Source of the DNA: Nymphaea colorata | Taxonomy: Eukaryota; Streptophyta; Magnoliopsida; Nymphaeales; Nymphaeaceae | Assembly: GCF_008831285.2 (NCBI RefSeq) | Contig: NC_045149.1 | Coordinates: forward strand, 1,986,001-2,050,000 | Direction of reading: 5' to 3' | Length of the DNA: 64,000 bases | Shown: positions 34,212-45,209 of the stretch, piece by piece | Position numbering within the stretch: the first letter of the stretch is position 1 | Layout: each line of letters begins with the position of its first letter | Made by a program: the position numbers and the translations under genes | The notes under the pieces: generated by a model | The model's database searches: none | Seen by the model: only the letters and a program-made list of their open reading frames with translations | Told to the model about the DNA's origin: nothing

Positions 34212-35490
34212 TGTAAACACCTCAAAATTTTCACTATGATCAAATGATCATTTTAACCCTCTCTATATTGTTTTCAAACTGGTTTCCAAGAGACTTTCAA
34301 AACTTGAAGAACTTTCACCTCAATGATATCTCTAATGTTCTGGGTACAAATCTCCTATCCAAATCATTTACTATTTCGAATTTAAATAATCTTCCCATAT
34401 CTTATCAAACCTTAAGTGATCACATATTCGTATCTAAGATCCATTACTCCAAAACAGGCTTATGGGTTGAAATCATTTGGCTTCATTCCAATTTTTCAAC
34501 CAAGTTCAAATTTCAGTTCAACGAATTTCAAATGAATTTCAAGTTCAATTTCAGTATTTGCCAATTATTTGCAAAATCAAATTGGCTTTTGGAATGAATT
34601 CCAAAAAGCATTTTTGAATGTTTGCCAACCAATTTCAAGAAAATTTCAGGTTAACTTCTGAAGTGATTTTTGAATTTATTTACTGGAATTTTCAAGGGAT
34701 TCCCGCTTAAATTTTAAAGCAATTTTCATATATCTATAAATCAATTTCAATGATTTAAAACATAGTTTCAATGAATTTTCAAGATAATTTTAAGGGAATT
34801 TTCAAACAAAAGTCAAAATCAACCATAAATCTATAAATTTGAAAATCTCCATTTTGCCCTTCTTTTTCATTATTCTTCTCTCTCTCCATGTTCTCTCAAG
34901 CAAGACTCCATCGCTCTAGCATCTTCTTTTCTGTCCCTGATGACCACTCCTTCTCAATCTCCTCTATCTTTCCACCACATTCCTCTCCTTCTTCCGATCT
35001 TCCTTTTTTTTTTCCTTTACTTCCCACTGGTTGGCCTCCACTTCTTGGTGTTAGTGCAATGTTCGGAGCTTCATCTGCCCCTCAAGCAACAATCAACACT
35101 CTATTTCTATCACTACCATCGAGCAACTAGTCTGCCAATGATTCGTTGAGTATAGGAGACGACAAAGAAATCCCAATTTCCAGCAAGAGGGATTGTCCAC
35201 CGTCTATCCACACCATTCACCCAATTGTCAGAAAAGCGTCACCACTTCATCAATCAGAGACCTTTGGACATCATTGCAGCTCCACCGCTGCTTACTGGCA
35301 GCAACATGCAGCAGAGAAACTTCAATCATCAAGTCGTAGCATGGAAACTTCTAGCAGAACGAATATCCTAATCCACTTCAGCAAGCAACTCATTCCCATT
35401 GCCTACAAAATCTATACAACACCTATTGACCATAGTTCTTCTGCCCTTTGTCATTCAATCACCAGCGATCCATCATTGGTAGATGTCCAC
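34212..35490 (+). repeat. Gypsy LTR-like sequence, interrupted by copia A
   Basis: Begins TGTAAACACCTCAAAATTTTC inside the broken RT. It contains TTCAAATTTCAATTTC-rich sequence (34470-34790) and a CT-rich block (34850-35040), a texture common in large plant gypsy LTRs. It continues after copia A at 40378 and possibly after copia B at 45210. Its end and any primer site were not found. Small open frames here are not convincing genes. Confidence 0.5.
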
Positions 35491-35907
35491 TAATAAACCA
35501 CATCATGATGCAGTAGGCAACCACACAACCAGCCCCAAAATTATCGCTAGAAGAGATAACGCCCATGCCAACAAAACTGCAGCTGGAGGAGATCACCCTC
35601 ATGCCAACAATATCAGATCCAAAATTATAGCTAAAAGAGACAACGCCCATGCCAAGGAAAATGACGATCTAAGCATGGCAACTATCTCGGAAAAAGAGAA
35701 AACACATGATTTTGTAAATCAATCGAACACCAAGAAATGTGCGACTGATGAACTTGCAAATTGAGTATAAATGTAATCTCTTGTCTTGTGAAAAATAACA
35801 AGAAAGAGATATTTCCTATCGTAGATGTAGACTGAAAAGTCGAACCACATTAAAACATTGTTGTCTTCTCTTTTACTCTTTTCTTTTCCTTGGCGTGTGG
35901 TTTTCTA
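35491..35907 (+). repeat. Copia A 5' LTR
   Basis: Starts TAATAAACCACATCATGATG and ends GTGTGGTTTTCTA directly before the primer site. The word AGAGATAACGCCCATGCCA recurs two to three times in the first half. A TATA-like GAGTATAAATG lies near 35762 and is probably the promoter. Confidence 0.92.
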
Positions 35908-35919
35908 TGGTATCAGAGC
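35908..35919 (+). promoter_or_regulatory. Copia A primer binding site
   Basis: TGGTATCAGAGC, the exact plant initiator-tRNA-Met type primer site, adjoining the 5' LTR. Confidence 0.93.
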
Positions 35920-36134
35920 TGGTTATTCATTAATGGTGTCTCAACCACTAACACCTCACAGAAACTCCTACCGCAAGGCTGCGGGCATCACTAAAATCTG
36001 GATCCGACACCATGAATCTGCCCTTTTCAGATCTGAACTCCTCCATCTAACCTGCTCCAACTAGTCTTCAATTTTTCCTATCCATAAAATTGTCTTCCGA
36101 CAACTATTTACTTTGAGAATCTCAGTTTACTCCC

Positions 36135-36900
36135 ATGCTCAAAAGTCATAATAAGATGAGATATATTGATGGGTTGTTCAAGTGTCTAGACGAGTTCTTG
36201 CCTAGTGAGGATGGCAAAGGAACTATTTTAAATCCAGCCTTCCTGGAATGGCACCGAGGTGATCAACTTTTGCTAAGTTGGATCATCTCATCATTAAGTG
36301 AAGTCGTACATAGTCAAGTCGTAGGTCTTGATTCATCATACAAAGCCTAGACCACTATAAAGTGTATCTACGCTGCTCAGTCTAGAGCAAAGGTGCAGCA
36401 ACTAAAATCTGCCCTGCAAAACCTGAAAAAGGGAACTGAATCCATAACAGCATATTTTTACAAAGCCAAAGGCATAGCTCACCAGTTAGCTATGGCCTCC
36501 AAACCAGTCGACAAAGAGGATCTTGTTATGAACATTCTCTTTGGCCTCCCCACCAAGGAATATGGCACTCTAAAAATCTCCTTGCGTACTCGTGTCGATC
36601 CTATAAATCTGGAGGAGTTATATCCTTTGCTTCTTATTCAAGAATCTGAAATCCTGAAGGCTGGAAATTTTGAAGATCCTTCAGCCCATATAGTGCATCG
36701 ACAAAACTTCAAGAACCACAACTATCGTGGAAAAATTGAGCAGCAAAGACGACATCCAGGAAACCATCCTCAGGATAAATCTCTCAGTTGTCATGCTTGT
36801 GGAAACCGTTGACATTTTGCTTCTCAATGCCGAACTGTATGATAAACTTGCAGGAAACCAGGATGTGGTGCATTAAACTGCAAATTATATAAATTTCAAA
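36135..36900 (+). pseudogene. Copia A gag
   Basis: A UBN2-type capsid region: FLEWHRGDQLLLSWIISSLS, an internal stop near 36349, then LKSALQNLKKGTESITAYFY and MNILFGLPTKEYGTLK. The zinc knuckle area reads SCHACGNR*HFASQCRT; the spacing is right for CCHC but a stop replaces one codon at 36810-36812. The true N-terminus is damaged upstream of 36135, where frames shift. Confidence 0.87.
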
Positions 36901-38150
36901 AGGAATCATCGTCCCTAGAAGCTTATCATATGGAAACTATACCTCAAACCGATCACAGTTTTTGGTATCTAGACACCGGCGCTACCCAACACGTAACTGC
37001 TGACTTGAACAAGCTATCCATTCACTCAGAATATCATGGGAAAGATTAGTTGAAAGTTGGAAATGGTGCTAGTCTTCAAATCAAGAATGTTGGTAATGTT
37101 TCCCTCTACAGCTCGAACTCAGAATTTTTTATAAATAACGTGCTACCTGTTCCTACTATTTCCAAGAATCTACTATCTGTGCATAAATTTGCCTGTTACA
37201 ATGATGTTGCTTTTGAAGTTGACGCAAATCGTTGCTATGTTAAGAATCAGACAACAAGGGAAAAACTTTTGGAGGGAGCAAATAAAGGAGGCTTATATCA
37301 GCTAAAGTTACAACAATATGCAACTCACCAGAAAACAACACTTGTAGGCTAACGAGTCTCAGTTGATGATTGGCACAGTTGAATGGGATATACTGATTTT
37401 AGAACTGTGATGCATGTTTTGAATAAATTTGATTTACCTATTGACAACAAGTCTTATAATAAGATATGCAATGCATGTCAAAAAGGGAAAAATCATGCTC
37501 TTCCTTTTGCACAAACAAAACATAAGATTGAGGCTCCACTTGATTTGATTTTCAGTGATGTTTGGGGACCATCAACCACTCCATCTTTGCATGGTTGTAG
37601 TTACTATGTTAACTTTATGGATGCATTCTCTTGTTTTTCTTTGATATACATTATTAAAAATAGATCAGATGTTCTCTTAATTTTTAAAACCTTTCAAGTT
37701 ATGGTAGAACGTCAATTTGATCAAAAAATCAGGGCTATTCAAAACGATTGGGGAGGAGAATGACAACATAGAAAGAAAACACATGCATATAGTTGACATC
37801 AGATTGACACTTCTCGCACATGTCAACTTGCCCTACAAATATTGAGACTTTGCATTTAGAACTACTGTTTTCTTGATCAGTAGAATGCCAACTCGGGTTC
37901 TCAAAATGAAGTCACATATCAAGTTGTATTAAAAAACTCTCCAGATTATAAAATTTTAAAGGTTTTTGGATGTACCTGCTATCCATGTCTACATGATTTC
38001 AACACTCACAAATTGCAGTTTCACAACAAGCAACATGTCTTTTTTGGTTACAGCAGCATGCACAAAGGATATCTTTGCTTCGATCAAGATACAAACAAAC
38101 TTCTTATCAGTAGACATGTGATATTTGATTAAGGTGTATATCCTTTCAAA
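36901..38150 (+). pseudogene. Copia A protease and integrase
   Basis: The protease motif FWYLDTGATQHVTADLNKL near 36961-37020 keeps the DTGA core. PTISKNLLSVHKFACYNDVA precedes a GAG-pre-integrase whose first His module is damaged (DWHS*MGY). CNACQKGKNHALPF keeps the Cys pair. The integrase core has IFSDVWGPST (first Asp, about 37551) and QNDWGGE (second Asp, about 37740). Then ERKHMHIVD follows after only a few codons, so about 28 residues between the second Asp and catalytic Glu are deleted. The C-terminal region VFGCTCYPCLHDFN, then FFGYSSMHKGYLCFD, reaches 38130. The integrase cannot have been functional in this state. Confidence 0.88.
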
Positions 38151-38530
38151 ACCTCGCTGTCATAAACCTACAACAACACTCCCCTTAGTCATAACCATGA
38201 CATTCCAAACCATACCACATCCATGAAACCGTGCCCCAATCCAAACCGTGTCACATCCACGAAATCTTATACCACATCTAGCATCCGGTCTCTCAACTCA
38301 ACCAACCTTTCACATTCATTCCCCCTCTACCACCATCTCTCCTACCCTGTATACACAAATTGAACCTACATCACCACCCAATCTTCCACCACCAAACATC
38401 TCCCAAAACACACCAATCCTATACCGTGCTCACTCGGTCCCAAATTGGTTCTCTAAAGTCCAAAACCTATATCATTTCTAAATATCTTCTCCCTGAAATT
38501 CATCTCACCCATCTGAACCTTCCCAAGCCT
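38151..38530 (+). pseudogene. Copia A integrase-RT linker
   Basis: A proline/serine/threonine-rich frame (38248-38481) of low complexity, as is usual between copia integrase and RT. Confidence 0.6.
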
Positions 38531-39960
38531 TGAAACATGTTCAGTGGGTTCATGCCATGAAAGCTGAACTTGCAGCTCTAACAACAATCACACATGGTCA
38601 CCTCCCTCTACTAATATTGTTGGTTCAAAATGGGTTTTTCATATCAAAAGGAAAACTGATGGCATACTTGAACAGTATAAGGCTTGCTTAGTCACCAAGG
38701 GCTATACCCAAAAACATGGTATTGACTACTTTGAAACCTTCAGTCCAGTAGTCAAACATGCCTCTATACGAGTTCTTCTCATGACAACTTGATGTTCACA
38801 ATGCTTTCCTTCATGGCGTTCTCACTGAGAAGGTATATATGGCTCAGCCCCCGGGCTTCATTAATGACCGATTTCCTCATCATGTCGGTCAATTGCATGA
38901 GGCCATCTATGGTTTAAAACAGTCTCCTCGGGCCTAGTTCCATCGGCTTATTAATTTCTTGGTTTCATTGGATTTTATTGACTAAAGTGGATCCCTCCCT
39001 TTTCATGCGGTTGCAGCAATATTCAAAATTATATATCTTAATCTATGTTGATGACATCATTGTTACAGGCAATAATGATACTATGATTCAGTCTATTATC
39101 CACACTCTCGATTAGGAGTTTGGCATCAAAGACCTCGGCCTCTTGCACTATTTTTTGGGCATACAAGCAACGTTCTCGTCCAAAGGTCTGTTTCTCTCTC
39201 AAGGAAAATATATGCTTGATCTTCTCCAAAAAGCAAATATGATTGATGCAAACCCCAGTTGATGCCTATGTCGACCACCTTCAAGCTGTCCAAACATACT
39301 GGGGAGCCCTTATCAGATCCCACCCCTTATCGGCAACTTGTTGGCACACTGCAATATCTTACGCTTACACGGCCTGATCTCTCCTTTGTTGCTAACAAAG
39401 TTTGTTAGTACATGCAACATCCTACCACTGTACACATGACTACAGTCAAACATATTTTATGTTACGTTAAGGCAACACTATCTTGCGATCTTCATTTAAA
39501 ACCAGCTAGCAATTTTCAAATTGATGCTTACACAGATGTAGACTGGGCTGGAAATGTTGGCAATCGGAAGTCTATTGGAGGATTTGTCATCTTCATGGGT
39601 TCATCCCTGGTCTCTTGGTATGCTCGCAAACAACCTACTGTTGCTCACTCAAGCACTGAAGCTGAATATCATGCTCTAGCGTCCTGTTCTTCTGAGGTTT
39701 TATGGCTCAAGTTTTTACTTCAGGAATTAAACATCACTATGTCGCATGTCCCTTGTTTGTGGTGTGATAACATCAGTGCTGCCTCTCTCTCTGCCAATCC
39801 TATATTTCACAATAGAAGCAAGCATATTGAGATCGACGTCCATTTTGTTTGAGATCACATCGCAAAGAACCATCTTCAAGTTCACTATATTCCTAGTGCC
39901 GATCAGTTGGTTGACATCCTCACAAAATGCTCTTTATAGAGTGTTCATCTTGCGGGGGGA
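38531..39960 (+). pseudogene. Copia A reverse transcriptase and RNase H
   Basis: [22 protein letters not shown], then QPPGF, at 38785-38850 (first catalytic Asp). [13 protein letters not shown] lies near 38900. LIYVDDIIVTG near 39040-39070 keeps the YVDD catalytic pair. KDLGLLHYFLGIQ follows near 39130. Several stops and frameshifts interrupt RT. RNase H is one clean frame 39412-39852 (DAYTDVDWAGN, SIGGFVIFMGSSLVSW, SSTEAEYHALA, KHIEIDVHFV). A C-terminal LADxxTK-like QLVDILTK follows near 39905-39925, then the polypurine tract CTTGCGGGGGGA ends at 39960. Confidence 0.93.
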
Positions 39961-40377
39961 TAATAAACCACATCATGATGCACTCGGCAACCACACAACC
40001 AGCCCCAAGATTATCGCTATAAGAGATAATGCCCATGCCAACAAAACTGCAGCTGGAGGAGATCACGCTCATGCCAACAATATCAGATCCAAAATTATAG
40101 CTAAAAGAGATAACACCCATGCCAAGGAAAATGATGATCAAAGCATGGCAACTATCTCAGAAAAAAAGAAAACGCATGATTTTGTAAATCAATCAAACCT
40201 AAGAAATGTGGGACTGATGAACGTGCAAATTGAATATAAATGTAATCTCTTGTCTTGTGAAAAATAACAAGAAAGAGATATTTCCTATCGTGGATGTAGA
40301 CTGAAAAAGTCAAACCACGTTAAAACATTGTCGTCTTCTCTTTTACTCTTTTCTTTTCCTTTGCGTGTGGTTTTCTA
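39961..40377 (+). repeat. Copia A 3' LTR
   Basis: Same start (TAATAAACCAC) and end (TTTTCTA) as the 5' LTR, same length of 417 bp, preceded by the polypurine tract and followed by TCCAC. Confidence 0.94.
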
Positions 40378-40423
40378 TCCACAATCAGCAGAAACTACTG
40401 CCGACTAAACCCACATGCCATCC
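40378..40423. repeat. 46-bp spacer of the interrupted LTR-like sequence
   Basis: The target-site copy TCCAC and about 40 bp separate copia A from copia B. It is the continuation of the sequence ending at 35490. Confidence 0.65.
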
Positions 40424-40721
40424 TGATGAGAAGACGATGTTATAGCATCATGCAATGAAGTTGTCAATAAATTCTTACTTTATTGATATTAGCTCTTGCT
40501 GCCATATACATCTCTTGTAGCCGTTATGTACCATTGAGGAAACGCCTTCCTTGTGGATCTTTGCTCAACGACTACGTATATTCATTGTAATTTGTAGAAA
40601 GAAGAATGAAAAACAGAGACCAAGCTGCGTTATGTTGTTGCCATGGATGTAAGATTTTCAGATTCGAACCACGTAAAACCATGTGCATTCCCTTCTTTTC
40701 TCTCTCTCTCAAAACATATCT
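40424..40721 (+). repeat. Copia B 5' LTR
   Basis: Starts TGATGAGAAGACGATG and ends AAAACATATCT. The 3' copy ends CATATCA, so the canonical CA has mutated here. Confidence 0.9.
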
Positions 40722-40732
40722 TGGTATCAGAG
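40722..40732 (+). promoter_or_regulatory. Copia B primer binding site
   Basis: TGGTATCAGAG, initiator-tRNA-Met type, directly after the LTR. Confidence 0.92.
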
Positions 40733-40793
40733 TAGTGAAAGGCTTCAAAGCTTCAAGTTCCTTCTTGGTTTTCTTATTTATCAATAGCGTCGT

Positions 40794-42045
40794 ATGGCAA
40801 TGAAGGAACTGGTGATTTTCATAGACAGAACTCGACAAGTGGATCTTCTACACAACAACATATTATCATGGAGACAGGTACCACCATTCTCAATTACAAA
40901 TGTTCCATTGAATGGCTTAAATTATATGTCATGGTCCAAAGCTGCTACTCTATTTTTGCATGGGAAATTTAAACTAGGGTTCATTAATGGAAAAAAAATC
41001 AAAACCAGCTATTGACGACCCTAACTATGATGAATGGGTTAATCATATGACTATGTCTTGGTTATTAAATTCTATGGATACTAAAATTGCTGAAAGTTTT
41101 TATTATTTTGAAACTGACGAAGAAACATGAAATGTTGCCAAAGAATTGTATAGTGAAAAATATAGTACAATGCACATGTATCAACTCTCCCATGAAATTT
41201 ATGAGTTGAAGAAAAGTCATATGTCCTTGAGTGACTATATTGCTATGCTCAAAGGAAAGTGGAATGAGTTGCACTCTCATTGTCCGCTCTCAACCGATCT
41301 TTTTCGCATTAAGAGGCAGCGAGATCAAGAAAGAACTTTCAAAATCTTGGCTGGTTTAGGTGAAGATGATGAACTAGCAAGAAGCCAAATATTAATGACA
41401 TCTGATCTACCTTCATTGTATACGGTGTATAACACCTTCTTACGAGAAGAAAAAAGGAGGAAGATTATGAAGACCGGTGCCACTATTGATACTAAAACTA
41501 GTGGTGAAAATATTGAAAAAGTTGCTTTTAATGCCTCGGTCAGCAAAAAACTTGAAGAAAAAATAGAGGCTCAACAGTCGTTCATAAATAGAGGCAAACA
41601 ACCCATGTGTACATACTGCAAAAAAGATTGGCATGTTCGAGAAAAATGCTGGAATTTACATGGAAGGCCTACCAACAAGGGAGATCTTCTAAAGCAGCAG
41701 TATAAGCCGCAAGCCCAGCTGGTTCAATCTGACGAAGGTGAGGATACTCTCGCTACTATTGCAAAGATAATTAGAAATCTCAATGGCCAAAAACACACCA
41801 ACATGGTAACTACTGCATCAGCATTCACTTCACTCGGGAATCAGCCAGATATGAACTCAAACCCATCTCTTACTAGAAAATACTCTTGGATCATCGATTC
41901 AGGTGCATCTGAACATATGTCATGCTTTCATGATAACTTGAAAGGTATAGAAAATAAAAGTGAAAATAGAACTGTTACTATAGCTGATGGCACCTCCATT
42001 AAAATTGTCGGAGTTGGAAAAACAAGTCCTTTGAAACAGAATTGA
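40794..42045 (+). pseudogene. Copia B gag and protease
   Basis: The N-terminal frame 40794-41015 contains NYMSWSKAATLFLHGKFKLG (DUF4219/UBN2-like). A frameshift near 40990 and a stop at 41128 precede the long frame 41146-42045. That frame has YELKKSHMSLSDYIAMLKGKW, the zinc knuckle CTYCKKDWHVREKCWNLHG near 41610, and protease SWIIDSGASEHMSC near 41890 with DSGA intact. It ends at a stop near 42043. This is the best-preserved coding piece in the window: 299 codons without interruption. Confidence 0.93.
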
Positions 42046-43240
42046 AGACTCTTTACATGCCTAATCTAGCATCCAATCTTCTCTCTTTCTCTAAGATTAC
42101 ACATGATCTAATTGCAATGTTATTTTTTCTCCCAACAATGTAATTTTTCAGGACAGGTTTATGAAGATGACGATTGGTGAAGGAAAAGAAGAGAATGGAG
42201 TGTATGTGATCAGCCAAAATAATAATGTTGCTATGGTTGCTAGCTCAGGATTTGATTCTCACTTATGGCATTGCAGACTTGGCCACCCATCCAATAGAGT
42301 TTTGTCTTTAGTATTTTCTCATGAAACATTTGATTTACATGTGTGTGAAATTTGTTAATATGCTAAAATGACTCGTCCCTCTTTTGGTTTGTCTGAAACA
42401 ATTGCTAGTAAACTGTTTGAATTGGTGCATGCTGATGTTTGGGGTCCTACCTCAGTAGCCTCCTATAATGGTTTTAAATATTATTTATCATTTATTGATG
42501 ATTTTTGAAGGTAACTTGGTTATATCTTCTTAATTCTAAGGATCAAGTTTTTGAAAATTTTGTGATTTACTATAATATGGTGAGAACTCAATACAATGTT
42601 TGTATTAAGACCTTGAGAACCGACCACGGGATTGAGTTTAAAAATACTTTTCTTGAAAAATTTGAGAATATGAGTGGCATGATGCATCAATATCCATGTG
42701 TAAAAACTATGCAACAATACAAAGTAGTTGAGAGGAAAAATCGTCATATTCTTAAAATTACTCGTTCCTTACTTTTTCAGTCTTGTATACCTAAACAATT
42801 TTGGAGCGAGGCGATTATGACTGCTTGCTACTTGATTAACCGAACTCTTAGCTGCAGACTAAGAGGAAAATCACCTCTTCATATCCATACAAGAGGCAAG
42901 ATCAGTATCAATCACTTGAAATTGTTCGGTAGCATCATGTATATTGTGATCGACAAAACTGAACAAGATAAACTTAGTCCCAAAGCTTGCAAGTGTGTGT
43001 GTATGGGATATTCAGTCAACAAAAAAGGCTCTAGATGCTACAACCCTTATGACCAGCACATGTATATCTCTAGTGATGTCAAATTTGATGAGTCAGTGCC
43101 GTATTTTAAAAATTACCATCATCAAGAAAGACGACATGAGGAGACTACTTTGCCAAATATTAACATATATGATTATTCAGTTGCCATTTCTACCAACCAA
43201 GGATATCATAATGCATGAGAAGAAGCTCAAGTGGAGACCT
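42046..43240 (+). pseudogene. Copia B integrase
   Basis: The GAG-pre-integrase piece SHLWHCRLGHPSNRVLSL, then CEIC*YAKMTRP, lies at 42258-42380. The core starts LVHADVWGPTSVASYNGFKY (first Asp) near 42430. After a frameshift near 42500 come LRTDHGIEF (second Asp near 42620) and VVERKNRHILK (catalytic Glu near 42730). The C-terminal part runs through CYLINRTLS and KLFGSIMYIVID to KCVCMGYSVNKKGSRCYNP at 43040. The active-site triad is present, but stops at about 42357 and 42508 break the domain. Confidence 0.9.
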
Positions 43241-44905
43241 TGATCGAAAACATGGGAGCTCATGAAGTTGAAAGTGTCACCGAGCCTAAAGGATAACAAA
43301 GAATCATTCAACCTCCTAGGCACTTGAAAGATTATGTTACATATAAGGCAGTTATGCATCCTATAGAAAATCATGTGACGTTTAAAAATATTTCTGAAAA
43401 ACACTCTACTTTTTTGGCCACCATAAAGAGAGAGTTGGAACCAAGATCATATGAGGAGGCCAAAGATAATCCTATTTGGATCAAAGCTATGCACAAAGAG
43501 CTTGATGCCCTAAAAAAATCAAACATGGGAAATTACTCAGTTGCCTAAAAGAAAACGCGTGGTTGGCTGCAGATGGTTTTTAAAATCAAATACAATAGTG
43601 ATGGAACAGTGGAAAGATACAAGGCCAGGCTGGTCGCAAAAGGATATACTCAAACACAATGATTGGACTGTGAGTAAACATTTGCCCCGGTAGTCATGAT
43701 GAATACTGTTTGAATATTGCACTCAATAGCTTGCAATGATGATTGGCCACTATTTCAATTAGATGTAAAAAAATGTTTTTTTTTAGGGAGACTTACAAGA
43801 AGAAGTTTATATGAAGCTACCTCCTGGATGGTCTCAAGAAAATTTTACATCAGTGTGCAAGCTACAAAAATCGATATATGGACTTTGAACAATTTCCTCA
43901 AGCGTGGCACTTTAAATTGAGCAAAGCTTTTGAACAATATGGATTCTACAAGAGCAAAGCCAACAATTCGTTGTTTATTAGTAACAAACACAATGATATT
44001 ACTTTGGTGATTATCTATGTAAATGACATAATTATCACAGGAAGCAACAATCTCAAGATCAAGAACACAAAAGAATTACTTCAGAAAGCCTTCGACATAA
44101 AGCATTTGGGAAGGTTAAAATATTTTTTGGGGATAGAGATCACTCAGTCAAGGAAATGATTATTTATGTCACAAAGAAAATATGTCGCTGATCAACTCAA
44201 AGAAACTGGAAAATTTGGATGTCGTCCTGTAGATACACTGGTAGTCATCAACCACAAAGAGGCTATTACTGAGAGACAGGAGAACCCAGAAATTTCAAGA
44301 TATCAACGACTGGTAGGAAAGCTTATATATGTCACAATTACAAGACCCGACATCACCTACACAACAAATCTTGTTAGTCAACATATGCACGATTCGACTC
44401 AGGAACATTGGGACATGGTTGAACGGATTCTCAAATATTTGAAAAAATCTCCTGGTCAATGATTAATATATAATTGAAAAGGCAATGAAAACATTAGAGC
44501 ATATTTTGATGCAGATTGGGGAGGAAGCATGGATCGAAAAAATCCACTGTTGGATATTATATTTATGTAGGCAATAACCTAGTGTCTTGGTGAAGTAAGA
44601 AACAACAAGTCACTTCTAGGTCTAGTGCAGAAGCAGAATACAGGGCGATGGCCACTACAAGTAGAAAAATTACTTGGATTCATACCCTTTTATCTGAAAT
44701 GGGCCTAGAATTCAATTCTCCCACACCAATGCATTGTGATAATCAAGCTGCCATGCATATTGCAGCAAATGCCGTGTTCCATGAAAGAATAAAACATATA
44801 GAAATTGACTGTCACTTCATACGAAAAAAGGTTCAAAATAGTGAAAAAAATTAAATGATGCCATTAACAAGTGGGGCTGCCATGATTTGTACGCCCCACT
44901 TGAGG
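43241..44905 (+). pseudogene. Copia B reverse transcriptase and RNase H
   Basis: RT begins SYEEAKDNPIWIKAMHKELD near 43450, then DGTVERYKARLVAKGYTQTQ and [13 protein letters not shown] (first Asp) near 43755. The catalytic box reads IIYVNDIIITG at about 44013-44043, with Asn for the first Asp of YVDD, which would abolish polymerase activity. LGRLKYFLGIEI and PDITYTTNLVSQHMHDST follow. RNase H, in shifted frames, has AYFDADWGGS near 44505 and the intact tail MHCDNQAAMHIAANAVFHER, then HIEIDCHFIRKKV, near 44730-44830. The polypurine tract TGAGGGGGAG ends at 44910. Confidence 0.92.
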
Positions 44906-44910
44906 GGGAG

Positions 44911-45209
44911 TGATGAGAAGACGACGTTACAACATCACACAGTGAATTTGTCGATAAATTCTTACTTTATTGGTATTAGCTCTTGTTGCCATATACTTCT
45001 CTTGTAGCCATTATGTACCATTGAGGAAATGCCTTCCTTGTGGATCTTTCCTCAACGACTACATATAGTCATTGTAATCTGTAAAACAAAGAATGAAAAA
45101 CAGAGCACCAAGCTGCGTGATGTTATTGTCATGGATGTAGGATTTTCATATCCAAACCACATAAATCTGTGTGCATTCTCTTCTTTCTTCTCTCTCTCAA
45201 AACATATCA
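44911..45209 (+). repeat. Copia B 3' LTR
   Basis: Starts TGATGAGAAGACGACG after the polypurine tract and ends AAAACATATCA. Confidence 0.92.

Larger units (their letters stand above)
35486..40382 (+). mobile_element. Copia A: full-length Ty1/copia element with TCCAC target duplication
   Basis: The element spans 35491-40377 with 417-bp LTRs at both ends and a perfect 5-bp duplication TCCAC (35486-35490, 40378-40382). The order is LTR, primer site, gag, protease, integrase, RT, RNase H, polypurine tract, LTR. The LTRs differ at roughly 25 of 417 positions by eye, so the insertion is not recent. The LTR ends are TA...TA instead of TG...CA in both copies. Confidence 0.95.
40424..45209 (+). mobile_element. 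Copia B: full-length Ty1/copia element
   Basis: LTRs of about 298 bp at 40424-40721 and 44911-45209 enclose gag-protease-integrase-RT-RNase H in copia order. The LTRs differ at about 34 positions by eye (about 11%), so copia B is older than copia A. The flanking pentamers CATCC and TGTCC match at only three positions, so the target duplication has decayed or the ends are off by a base or two. Confidence 0.92.

Noticed and set aside
34888-35493. Plus-strand frames of 69-115 codons before copia A
   Set aside because: Ser/Pro/Phe-rich, without domain or start context, within LTR-like sequence; not convincing genes.
35560-35680. Repeated CCCATGCCAA words as a CRISPR or regulatory array
   Set aside because: Short degenerate repeats present in both LTRs of copia A; ordinary LTR internal repetition.
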